Positions 13,601 through 25,600 of a DNA stretch of 64,000 bases are shown in pieces. The DNA is taken from NCBI GenBank assembly GCA_947568835.1, contig OX387612.1, forward strand, positions 10,666,001 through 10,730,000, read 5' to 3'. The position numbers and the translations under genes were made by a program. The notes under the pieces were generated by a model. The model was not told where the DNA came from. It saw only the letters and a list, made by a program, of their open reading frames with translations, and did not search any database. The first letter of the stretch is position 1. Each line of letters begins with the position of its first letter. Origin of the DNA: Protonemura montana. Taxonomy: Eukaryota; Arthropoda; Insecta; Plecoptera; Nemouridae.

Positions 13601-16600
13601 TTTTGAGCATGAAAAGTCTCAAAAAGCGAGTTAACCTACGAGAAATATTGAAATTAAATTTCATACGACAGTGGCTCCACGTAACGTGATGTTCCGGTAC
13701 TCTGCATTTTTGTCGGTAAGGTAGTCATTTGGCGACCATCTTTCACGCAGAGACTGTAACATTGACGTTGTTTCTCTACCTAGAACCTGCACACTCAACG
13801 GTTTCACTATGTTTCTAGTTGCATTATTCATGTAGAAAAAAAACACAATATATTTCAGAATTTTCTTTGACATATTTTTGTTTTTTTATTCAGATTCTGC
13901 CATTTACAGAAGCAAAACGTTTTTAATTACTTTGAAGCGGCCATGAATTCGTCTTTAGATGTTTGATACAGGTTTTAATTCATCCCGCTTATGCAAAGCT
14001 TCTGTAATATTTAGTATTACTGAATTCAGTAATCCTAGATATGTTTTAACAAGCACATAGACCTGTTCCGATATGAATGGTGCCAACTTAATAATACTTA
14101 TTTAAAATCAGGCTCGCTAGATATATATTTTTTAAGTACTTATGACCGATTACACCAACGCCATTAAAATCTTGCTTAATCGGCTTTTAACGGAAGTTTT
14201 AGGCTTACGTATATTTTCCCCTTTTAGCCTATCTTTTGTAACATTTGAAAGAGGATATTTAGATGAAACCACAAAAAAGGTGTTAATTTAAATTTGAATT
14301 TGGCAATGATTCAGGAAGGCTTTGTCCTGTCACATAAAAGAAATTTAATTTAGCAGCTGTCACTATTTTCTCTCTGTCCAAATCAGTGTTTAATATTTGA
14401 ACCTGGAAGGACGGGGTTTAACTTTTCAACTGTCATTTGGAGGTCAAAGTAAGAAGTCACATTGATATTTTGTTTGCATTTCCAAGTCACCAAATATTCC
14501 GTTTCGAAGCAAACACATTGTTAAAAACTATTTTATTCTTGGTCTTCGTGTGTTGTCATAGTTTCTTGGTTTGCAATTATTAAAATATCATTGTTTTAAA
14601 GCAAATTACTGCACCGATTAAAATCAAACCTAAACGTCGTTTAAGAGCGTTTTAAACGGCGTTTGTAGAATCGGTAACATCTGTCCAATCCTGTCCTGGT
14701 TTGCCAGTGGGAAAAAAAAGTTAATTGTTGAGTGGAGCGTGGATCAAAAAAAAAAATTCAAACCAATTTTTCTTAAAGCAAAAGCTATAAAAATCTTTAA
14801 AAATGAAACATCTGTTTCACCGATTGTTTTATGTTTAATATTGTTTAAAAGCCCCCACTTCTTCCTCTGTGCTCCAACAATATTCGAAACAAATAAAAAT
14901 AATTACTGTGCACCACAGCGAAACATTTTCCTGCTTCCGTCAGACACTACTTAGTCACGATCGTTGGCAAAATCGAGTCGAATAAAATCACAATCCCTTA
15001 ACATTTGTATTTCAAACAGTTTTCTGGGATTTTCACGCGTAGACAACGTCTGATAAAAGAGTGCCGTGAAAGTCATTAGAGACAAAATGAAGAGAAGCTG
15101 TCTTTAAGTTCGCAGAACAAAGACTCGGCGGCTTGAAGAGATATTTAATTTTTTTTTTACATTAACGCTTTCAGTGAAAAGGGAGCCTAGATTTACAGCT
15201 GTTTCGCACGCCAGTGGCAGCAACATTTTCGCTATGTTCTAGAATGAAAAAATTTAAGTAGACAAACCATTGTTTTATGTGATATATATGTACCTATTGT
15301 ATTCACACCAGAGTTTATTTGTGTAGATTGCATGTAAGCGATTGATTAAGTTGAATAGTGATTCAGTAAATATAACATTTCACTTAAAAGATAAACCCTC
15401 TTATACATTATCTATTAAACATTATTTATAATCAGCTCATTTTTGGTTTTCCTCCTATTAACTAGGTACTGTAACAACTAGCCCCTGACCTGTAACAACT
15501 TGCCCCGACATGGGGCAAGTTGTATCAACTTTACAATCAGGCAAAATTTACGTTATCACGTGTCTATTGAAAGAATTATCATTGTTATAAAAATTATTTC
15601 TATTAGTCAAAATATGTGCAAATACATTGCCAAATTTAAAATCCATGAAAATTGTGTTAAATGTCCACAAAAAAAATCAAACGTCGAAATTGTAACAACT
15701 CGCCCCAGTCTCCCTTACATATGTGATTTAGCCGCAAAACACAGATGGCTTAACATATTTAATGTTTGCTGTTGAGTATTTTTAAGGGCAAACAAACTTT
15801 TTAGAAAAAGGTGCAAAAAGACATCGTCTTAAAAAATGTGTTAAAGTTGTGATCTGTTTCTAGAAGATGTCTGAATTATTTCAGCCACCAACGCTGATGT
15901 TGCTTTATGAAAACTGGTAAATGTATGACCTTTTTTTGTTTGTGGACGCAAAGAAATTTATATGTTTAAGTTCAGGATATCAATGGATGTCTTGACTGGT
16001 GAAAAAATGAATAGAGCATCGCTTTCATCTTGGAACACTTGAAATAAATTCTGTTAAACGTTCCGTTTGTCGTGCATACTAATGAGATGCATTCAAGAAG
16101 ACCGTGGCTGTATTCAAATTTTGGTATGAAAGCAAATGTGGAATGCGATAAAGGTAAAAAAAATATATAAAAATAAAAACAAATTCAATTAAAGACAAAG
16201 ATTTAAAAAAAAAACGTTTGCAATTTAAATAAGGTTTCATCTAAATACAACGAATTCAACGTCAAATTGGAGTTATTCGAGTTTGACAGGTTGTGACGTG
16301 ATAAAGCGTCACTAGAATCAGAGTGACTGTGAGTATTCACAGCCCCTTGGTTCTACTCCTTGGAGATCCGTCATTCTCATCAAATACACTAAAATCATCT
16401 TAATAATTATGTGTCCAAGTAGCTCAATTGGTAAGAGCAACACCCGCGACAGGTGGAGATCGGGGTTCGAATCCTCTTTTAGGCATCAGTTTTTGAGACG
16501 GTTACAGTGTTGATAATAATAAAATACTAAATAATGTTGCGTTTGCAATTTAAATAAGATTTCAAATGTGGTGACTGATCTTTTGTGTACCATCAAATTT

Positions 16601-19600
16601 CGTAACAAATTCAGATCACCTTGGACTTTTGTTTTTGTTAAAATTAACGGCACTTGTCAAAAAATTAAGCACATTTTCTTATCAGCTGACAGCTGACAGC
16701 TGACAGCTAACAGTTGTTAGTTACAAAAATAGAAATCAGTTTAAACAGGGACACAAAGACAAAGTAAACGGAGAAGAGTTTTACCATTAAACTAAATAAA
16801 TTGTGTGATTCAAGTAAAAACTATTTTTTTACTGCAAAAAGTGAGATAAACCAGAGCACTCCCAGTTTAAGAATAATTTATGGATGATTTTAGAGAAACT
16901 ACATTTATACTCTCTGGATCGTGGAACAAAGATGGTATCCAGATTTTCTCTTGTTTCTTTTCATTTTGTGATAAATTTGCATTTCGGCCAAACGCGTTGG
17001 ATTTCACTTAGTTGGACATCTTCCAAAAATCCCATGATGTTCCGCTCGAGAAATTCTGAGTAATCGTTAATCGATTCTGAAACTACAAAGCACCGACTTT
17101 TTTCTTTCAACACCAAGCGATGACCGTTGTGCGCAAGTTTCAACCACGTTTTGCGTCTAGCAGATTTTAAGGAACTCTGACTACGCCTGTAAACTCAATG
17201 GTGTCTCCCATTTGCACCCAAATTATTCTCCCGTGGGTCCCAACGTTGAAACAACAAGCTAGCATTGAAAAAAACCCACACAAAAAAAAATTACAAGAAA
17301 ATAACACGGCGTGAAGAAAAGATAAGCCATGACCAGTACATTAAGTGTCTATTTGAAAATGTCTGAACTACCGAAATTATGACAAAAACTATTTTTAACT
17401 TGGTTTTGAATGCTAAATGAAGAACAACTTGATTTCCCAACGTCTCGTAACTTGTACCTGTTACTTTATCAAGGGTAAAAGCAGTCCTGACAATTTTCCA
17501 ATAACAAAATAACCACATAAAATTATAACAATTACCAAGTTCAAGCTTCCTAAATGCATCTAAATAAAATAATCAGGGTCAATAACTTAAAAACTAATGT
17601 ATTTTGTATTTTCTGAAATTATAATCCCAAAGAAATTGGTATGCATTGCCTTGATAAAGTAACAGGTACAAGTTACGAAACGTTGGGAAATTAAGTTGTT
17701 CTTCACTTAGCATTCAAAACCCATTTCAAATAGTTTTTGTTAAAACTAGTGCTAAGTTTAGATCAATTAGATATGAGTCTAGAAACTATCAGATATAAGG
17801 ATTTTTGTGATAAGGATTAAATGATGGTCAACCACGAAAAAAGTACGCAATCAAGTCACAGTGGTGCAAAAAGTCACTGAATATAATAAAAAAAAACTGA
17901 ATCAAAATGCGCCCTCTTGATATTTTCACGAAAATCAGCGTTCGCTTTGAACTTCGAAGAGCGCGGCTTCCTTTAGTCGCAAAATTTATGGGATTTTCTT
18001 TACCCCTTTTTGCAACCGTTTGAAGTCCAATTGAAAGTCCTCTCTGAACTTCATATAGCGTGAACGTCTTGAGTTGTCCGGGACAACCGAGTTGGATATA
18101 CTTGCGTTGCCTGCGTTGCTTCCCGCACGGGCTACATTTATTGTATTTTTATGGTAAAAAACCGTTGAGTGTAGGTTGTAGGTAGAGAAACAACGTTAAT
18201 GTTACAGTCTCTGCGTGAAAGATGGCCGCCAAATGACTACTTTACCAACAAAAATGCAGAGTACTGGAACATCACGTTAAGTGGAGCCACTGTAACATGA
18301 AATTTAATTTCGATATTTCTCGTAGGTTAACTCGCTTTTTAATATCGTTACGTGTTTATCAATCGTTGAGGTAAACATTGATGAAGATTTTTTGAGCATG
18401 AAAAGTCTCAAAAGCGAGTTAACCTACGAGAAATATCGAAATTAAATTTCATACGACAGTGGCTCCACTTAACGTGATGTTCCGGTACTCTGCATTTTTG
18501 TCGGTAAGGTAGTCATTTGGCGGCCATCTTTCACGCAGAGACTGTAACATTGACGTTGTTTCTCTACCTAGAACCTACACTCAACGATAAAACCATGGGA
18601 ATCTGTGTGATTGATTTTTATGTTTTAACGACGCATTATTTTGATAACGGGCCATGCGGCACTGGTCGTATGGTTTCGATGAATATGTCAATTATGATGA
18701 GAATGAAGATTAACGCTAACTCAGCCTAGTAAGAAGAAATGTATGTAATCCGGTGCCGGCACGTAGCCTACTTCTGTCGAAGAGCACCAAAGGGACCACC
18801 GACTAAACGTCCCTTTCGAAGGACGGTACAATTACTGTTCATTTTTTATTTATTTAGCGCTTATATTTAATTCTTTTATTAATTAATGCTTAAAACAACA
18901 CTTTTTATAGCATCTACAAATCCAAATATAAAGTTTATTTAAATGTCTGTCAAAATTAAATAGAGTGCATTCCCAGATGATGCCGGATGCAAGGCAAATA
19001 ATTATAATATTTTGTTTTATTAAAACGCACACGAAGAAGGACTTGACGTGAAGTATTTTCTCTTTGATGGCTTAACATCTTAGAGATTCCATGGCCAGAA
19101 GCAATCTTCCTGCTGGTCTGCCCACCGCAGAGATCTTGGCATGCTTCAGACGGGAAGAGAAATCCAGCAAGTTTGTGCTCCGAATACAAAGTGGGGTTGG
19201 AAATAAATTCTACATAATTTTCTTCCATTTTTCGAAATGATGACGCAGTAGCGATGAATGACGGTTCATAACGTGCAATCACAAATGCAATGAGTTTAAG
19301 TAACATCGGAGTGCGTTCAGTTCTGAATGACAATTTCTCTCAAAACTTGCTTCAAAAACAATTATTTGTCACAAAATAAGTCAATTCAGTAATGCAATCC
19401 CCATGTTCAAGCCTGAGATCTCCTGAATGCAGGACAGACATGGCGCTCTCACTACCAAAATAGCCGGCCACCAGGATCGAACCTGGGACCTTCTGAATGC
19501 AATGCAGACATGGCGCTCTCACTACGAGGATAGCCGGCCACTAGGATCGAACCTGGGACCTTCTGAATACTAGGCAGACATGGCGCTCTCACTACCAGGA

Positions 19601-22600
19601 TATCCGGCCACCAGGATCAAACCTGGGACCTTCTGAATACAAGGTAGACATGGCGCTCTCACTACCAGGATAGCCGGCCACCAGGATCAAACCTGGGACC
19701 TCCTGAATACAAGGCAGACATGGCGCTCTCACTACGAGGATAGCCGGCCACTAGGATCGAACCTGGGACCTTCTGAATACTAGGCAGACATGGCGCTCTC
19801 ACTACCAGGATAGCCGGCCACCAGGATCAAACCTGGGACCTCCTGAATGCAAGGCAGACATGGCGCTCTCACTACGAGGATAGCCAGCCACCAGGATCAA
19901 ACCTGGGACCTTCTGAATACAAGGTAGACATGGCGCTCTCACTACCAGGATAGCCGGCCACCAGGATCAAACCTGGGACCTTCTGAATACAAGACAGACA
20001 TGGGGCTCTCACTACCAGGATAGCCGGCCACCAGGATCGAACCTGGGACCTCCTGAATTCAAGGCAGGCATGGCGCTCTCACTACCAAGATAGCTGGCAA
20101 TCAGGATCGAACCTGGGACCTTCTGAATACAAGGCAGACATGGCGCTCTCACTACCAGGATAGCCGACCACCAGGATCGAACCTGGGACCTCCTGAATGC
20201 AAGGTAGACATGGCGCTCTCACTACCAAGATAGCTGGCAATCAGGATCGAACCTGGGACCTACTGAATACAAGACAGACATGGCGCTCTCACTACCAAGA
20301 TAGCTGGCAATCAGGATCGAACCTGGGACCTTCTGAATACAAGGCAGACATTGCGCTCTCACTACCAGGATAGCAGACCCACAATAATCTGAAACAATTG
20401 AAAACTCACCCGTCTTTTGGATCGAATGTTATCCAACTGGCGTTGTGTGCACTCGCCGATGCTTTGACTTCCCCACAGTTCAATGCCCACACGTGCGTAG
20501 GTGAACGTCATCGAGCAGATCGGCAGGAAGTAGGTCAGCACCATGAAGAACACGTTGTACCTGTAAAAACATTCAAATATTGTTAGAAGTCATAAAGAAA
20601 GTTGTCAAAAACTTTGGTCGATTCTGCAAAGCAAGATTAAACGCTGGTTAAAATCACCCCTAAACGGCTTTGGTGTAATCGGTCATAATAAATTCCTGAC
20701 ATGCTTTGAGGCTCATGAAGCTAAAAATGATTTTAACAGCCACGACTAGAACTGAATTCCACGTTTTTCGTACCATTTGGTGATGATTTTTGATATGCGC
20801 TGTCATAATGGAAATAAAGAGTTGAAAATCGACATGATTTACGATTAATAAAACTTTTGGTCTACTGCCAAAGATGGCGGAATCTTGAGTTGTCTTCACG
20901 GCGTCTTGGAGCCAAATGTACAATGCGATTTAAAAAATCAGCATACAGAATGCATAACCATAAATTAACGCAAAAAATCGATAAAAAGCTTTGTTCTATT
21001 TCGGTAAATTAAAAAAGTAATGTGTCTCGCAATGTTTTTCTTAGAATTGAATTTACTTGTATGGCAAATTGCTGAGGAAACTTGCTGGCCCATTTGTATT
21101 TGATTTCTTCAATAAAACTGTCTATAGAACCAATGACCCGTGGGATTTATAAAAGCAATTAAGTATTTAAAACCTCGCTGTAATCTATGCATAACCTCAT
21201 TGTTTAAATGAAAAAATCTACTTAATTTCCCCTCCCAATTTGCATGGAGATGATCGCATCGCCCATTAAATGGGGTAGTCACATTTTTAACAATGCCATT
21301 TGATTGTTCAGATTTGTAATGATCGTGCGCTGGATGGAGGGGGCGGGAGGAAAACGACAGGGAAATTACTCTACTTTTCAGCTACCGAATGAGACAATAA
21401 TATGGCAATTTAAAACCGTTGAGAATTTCTGTAGCGAGACCTACACGTCGAGGCAGCGGGGAAAATTGGAAAATGTTTAAAGAGCGATGTGCTATTCAAT
21501 TAGCGAACAAAGTAGGACGGATTAAATTCTATTCGTGGGCACTTTTAATGGATTTTATCCGTAAAAGGTCAATCATTTGAGCTTTATTTGTAGCAAAAAA
21601 CGTGATGGCTATTTATAGAGGTAACATAAAAATGAAATAAATGATTTGATCAAATATTTTTTATTGTGGAAGGTTTTAAATTTATGGCTATAGCTATTTT
21701 TTTTAAAGCCTAGCTGATACCAATAGGCAATAAGCCAATTATTATTATTTGTGGTGTTTAACGACGCACTGTTTTGACAGCTGGCCATGCGGCACTGGTC
21801 TAATGGCGTCGGTGAACGAGTGGATGATGATGATGATGAGGATGATGATGAACCTAACCTAGCCTAGAAGGGAGGAGGGGAAACCCGGTGCCGACAAGTA
21901 GCCTACTCCTGTCGAAGACCAATGGGACAACCGGCTTCACGTCCCTTCCGAAGGACGGTAAAACGCGAACAATAGGATTCCTCCACAAATCCATGCTGTC
22001 GAGAGGTTGATAAGCAAGGCGAGTGAAGTTGCTGTACTAACTTTCATCCCTCCAACCTCTCTCCCGAACAGAACTGGTCATGTGTATGATGGTCACCCAT
22101 TCAAGACCTAAACCAGCGCAGTGTTGCTTAACTTTCATCCCTCCAACCTCTCTCCCGAACAGAACTGGTCATGTGTATGATGGTCACCCATCCAATACCT
22201 GACCCAGCGCAGTGTTGCTCAACTTCGGTGATCTAACGAGAACCGGTGTTTCCAACTTGACAAACCGTTCGGTGCAATAAGCCAAACTACAGACACAAGA
22301 GAACAACGGGGATTGCCTTGTTTCAGAGCTTGTAGGGTGATGTCAACCACCCTTGTCTCAGACAAATAAGCGATTTATTCAGAGGGCTGTAGACTCACTC
22401 GAAGAGGAAACCTTGTCAAGTGGATGTTGGTCATTCAATCGACTCGATTTAGTTGTTCGTAACATTGGTCTCGTTGGTCAATTGACTAAAATTCGACATT
22501 TAGGAGACATTTGGACCCGTTTTTTTTACTCTTTCCTGTCTGAACTGTCGAATATTATTCGAATTTTTATCTTTTTATTTCAAAATAGTTAAATGCAAGT

Positions 22601-25600
22601 ATTGGCAAATGCTTTCACTGTTATTATACTTGAAATGTTTAAAAAAAATTATATAATAAAGAAATTATTACAAATACTTTAAAATTCAATGTTATTTTTA
22701 CTATAAATTGGTATATTTTTTATGAAACTATTAGTTACCCTTGAAAAAGAAGGGTTAAAATTTGCCTATATCGACTTTTACAACTTAAATACCTACTTAC
22801 ACTGAATGCAAATTTATAATGCACTTTAAAAATTTTCAGCACTGAAAGACACTATAACTACACACAACTATAAGTTGGATCTCTAGCTCACAGAAACATC
22901 TGAATTTCACTGCATGTGATTGGAAGTCGTCATGGCAACAGTTTCAACAAAATGTTCAACTATAAGTTGGATCTCTAGCTCACAGAAACATCTGAATTTC
23001 ACTGCATGTGATTGGAAGTCGTCATGGCAACAGTTTCAACAAAATGTTCAACTATAAGTTGGATCTCTAGCTCACAGAAACATCTGAATTTCACTGCATG
23101 TGATTGGAAGTCGTCATGGCAACAGTTTCAACAAAATGTTCAACTATAAGTTGGATCTCTAGCTCACAGAAACATCTGAATTTCACTGCATGTGATTGGA
23201 AGTCGTCAAGGCAACAGTTTCAACAAAATGTTCAACTATAAGTTGGATCTCTAGCTCACAGAAACATCTGAATCTCACTGCATGTGATTGGAAGTCGTCA
23301 TGGCAACAGTTTCAACAAAATGTTGAACTATAAGTTGGATCTCTAGCTCACAGAAACATCTGAATTTCACTGCATGTGATTGGAAGTCGTCAAGGCAACA
23401 GTTTCAACAAAATGTTTAACTATAAGTTGGATCTCTAACTCACAGAAACATCTGAATTTCACTGCATGTGATTGGAAGTCGTCATGGCAACAGTTTCAAC
23501 AAAATTTTCAACTATAAGTTGATCTCTAGCTCACAGAAACATCTGAATTTCACTGCATGTGATTGGAAGTCGTCATGGCAACAGTTTCAACAAAATGTTC
23601 AACTATAAGTTGGATCTCTAGCTCACAGAAACATCTGAATTTCACTGCATGTGATTGGAAGTCGTCATGGCAACAGTTTCAACAAATACTGCAATTAGGA
23701 GGCGAGATTTTGGTAAAACAGGACCAAGGAGGAAAAACGAGGTTCCAGTCTTTGAACCTAAGCAAATAGAATTGTATTTAAAAGCTTATGCCCGTGGTGA
23801 ACCGACGTAGAAATTTAAGAAAAAAAATGCTTTGCAAATAAGCCATGAAACTAATTTAAAGATCGTATCAGAAAGGGTAAAGAGGGATTGAATCAAAATG
23901 AGTGTAAACACGGGCACGCGCACGCGGTGGTCGCTGCTGGCACCGATAAAAGTTTTTCAATCAGTTTCGTCGGTCTGCCGTTTGAAGTGCATTTTAATTA
24001 CCCGTCGAGCTCAGTGGTGCCAACCTCCGCGTTAGTCCGGACAGGAAAACTTGCTGCCAACTTAATTAGCATGAAGCGCAACAAGCTGAAACAAGTTTGC
24101 CAACTATTGAACGCTACATTTATTTGTGATACCCGGGTTTTGTGGATGGAATTTTAGTTGCAAATTGTGGTTGGTTGAATTTTGTTGGATATTTTATGTA
24201 AAAATCGTTAATGTTTTTTTTCGGTGTCTTTGGTTAAAAAGGCTCTTTTAATTTTTGTTATGATAATTCTTAGTATCTACAAAATACAACTTCACAATAT
24301 TTTTGGATTTTTTTACGAAACGTTGATAAAAAGTGGTTACATCTTAAATTCATACGAATTTATGAAAGAAATCAATTAAAAAAAATATATATATTATACT
24401 TACGTTCAGATAAAAGAAAGATGGACCTGCAAATATAACTGAAATCGTTTCAGATTTCTTGCATCGTTACTTGCATTGGATATTTTGCTCTTAAATGGCT
24501 ATGCAAATTTTTTAAATTTTTTCGTGTCTCTTGATAAAAAAAAAAAATAATAATAATAATAACACTGAGCTGACTTTTTTTTAAATGAACTAGGTAATTA
24601 TTGTTATAATTTTATGTGGTTCTTTTGTTATCGGAAAATTGTCAGGACTGCTCTTACCTTTGAAGAAGTAACAGGTACAAGTTACGAAACGTTGGGAAAT
24701 TTAGTAGCCCTTTACTTAGCATTCAAAACCCAGTTCAAATAGTTTTTCTAAAAAAAAATTTTTTGTTCAAAGAAATTCGCCACCGATAACTTTTAGAGTG
24801 AAATGCAGATTTAGTCACATATTCTTAAACACTGATAACCTTCTTTACTGAATTTTCCGAATTTCCTTTTGATAACAATATAAATCTGGAAATTAACAAT
24901 TCAGAGGCGAATTTTTTGTAGATAAATTTTTTATTTAAAAATCAACTCATGTGTTAGAAGATCACCAGCTACATTTTGAAAGTGTGTAAAGCTGGTTTTT
25001 ATTCGAAAAAATGTCTTAAAACTGTGCTTTTCTGCGGTAATCTTCTCAGAGTATCCAGGTGGAGGAGCCGAGTTTGCTCTGCGGGTTGCGTCTGGAAAAA
25101 TTCCTTAGCAAATGACTGGAAAAAGTTAATCTTTTCTTGGCGATTTATTTTTGGAAAGTTCACATAGAAAATTCACTAAAAATTTCACATGTTCGTAAAC
25201 ACCGATAATCGTTCTCACTGCATTTCCCGAATTTCCTTTCGCTCCTAAAGTATATGTCGTTTAAGGTTGCCGTGTTTTCCTGAGAAATTATAACACTAAA
25301 ACATCTTAGATAATATTTTGCAAACATAAGTTTAGGGAGCGCACTCATCTCAAGACCCTTAAAAACGAAACAATTTTGCCAAGTATTTTTAGTTTTGTTT
25401 CAAAAACTCGCGGTTCACAGTTCTCCATCTGTTTTATTTCTCCATCTTGAGCTGGCGCCCGCCACGATCTCAAGCTCGAGGAAGAAAATCGACTTGAAAA
25501 GTTCTATCATTACCGAACAAAACCATTTAAAATTAGTTTTATACAATTTTAGCTGTTTTAAAATATCTGCCATGCGCTTTCACCGCTAATTGCAATGAAA

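Noticed and set aside
16412..16487. tRNA gene
   Set aside because: A and B boxes are good, but the acceptor stem does not pair properly and the sequence recurs with the same flanks, so it is a SINE head. The same applies to 55325-55402 and 58315-58385.
18956..19333. 125-codon minus frame
   Set aside because: No family resemblance, no splice or promoter support; chance length is plausible in 64 kb.
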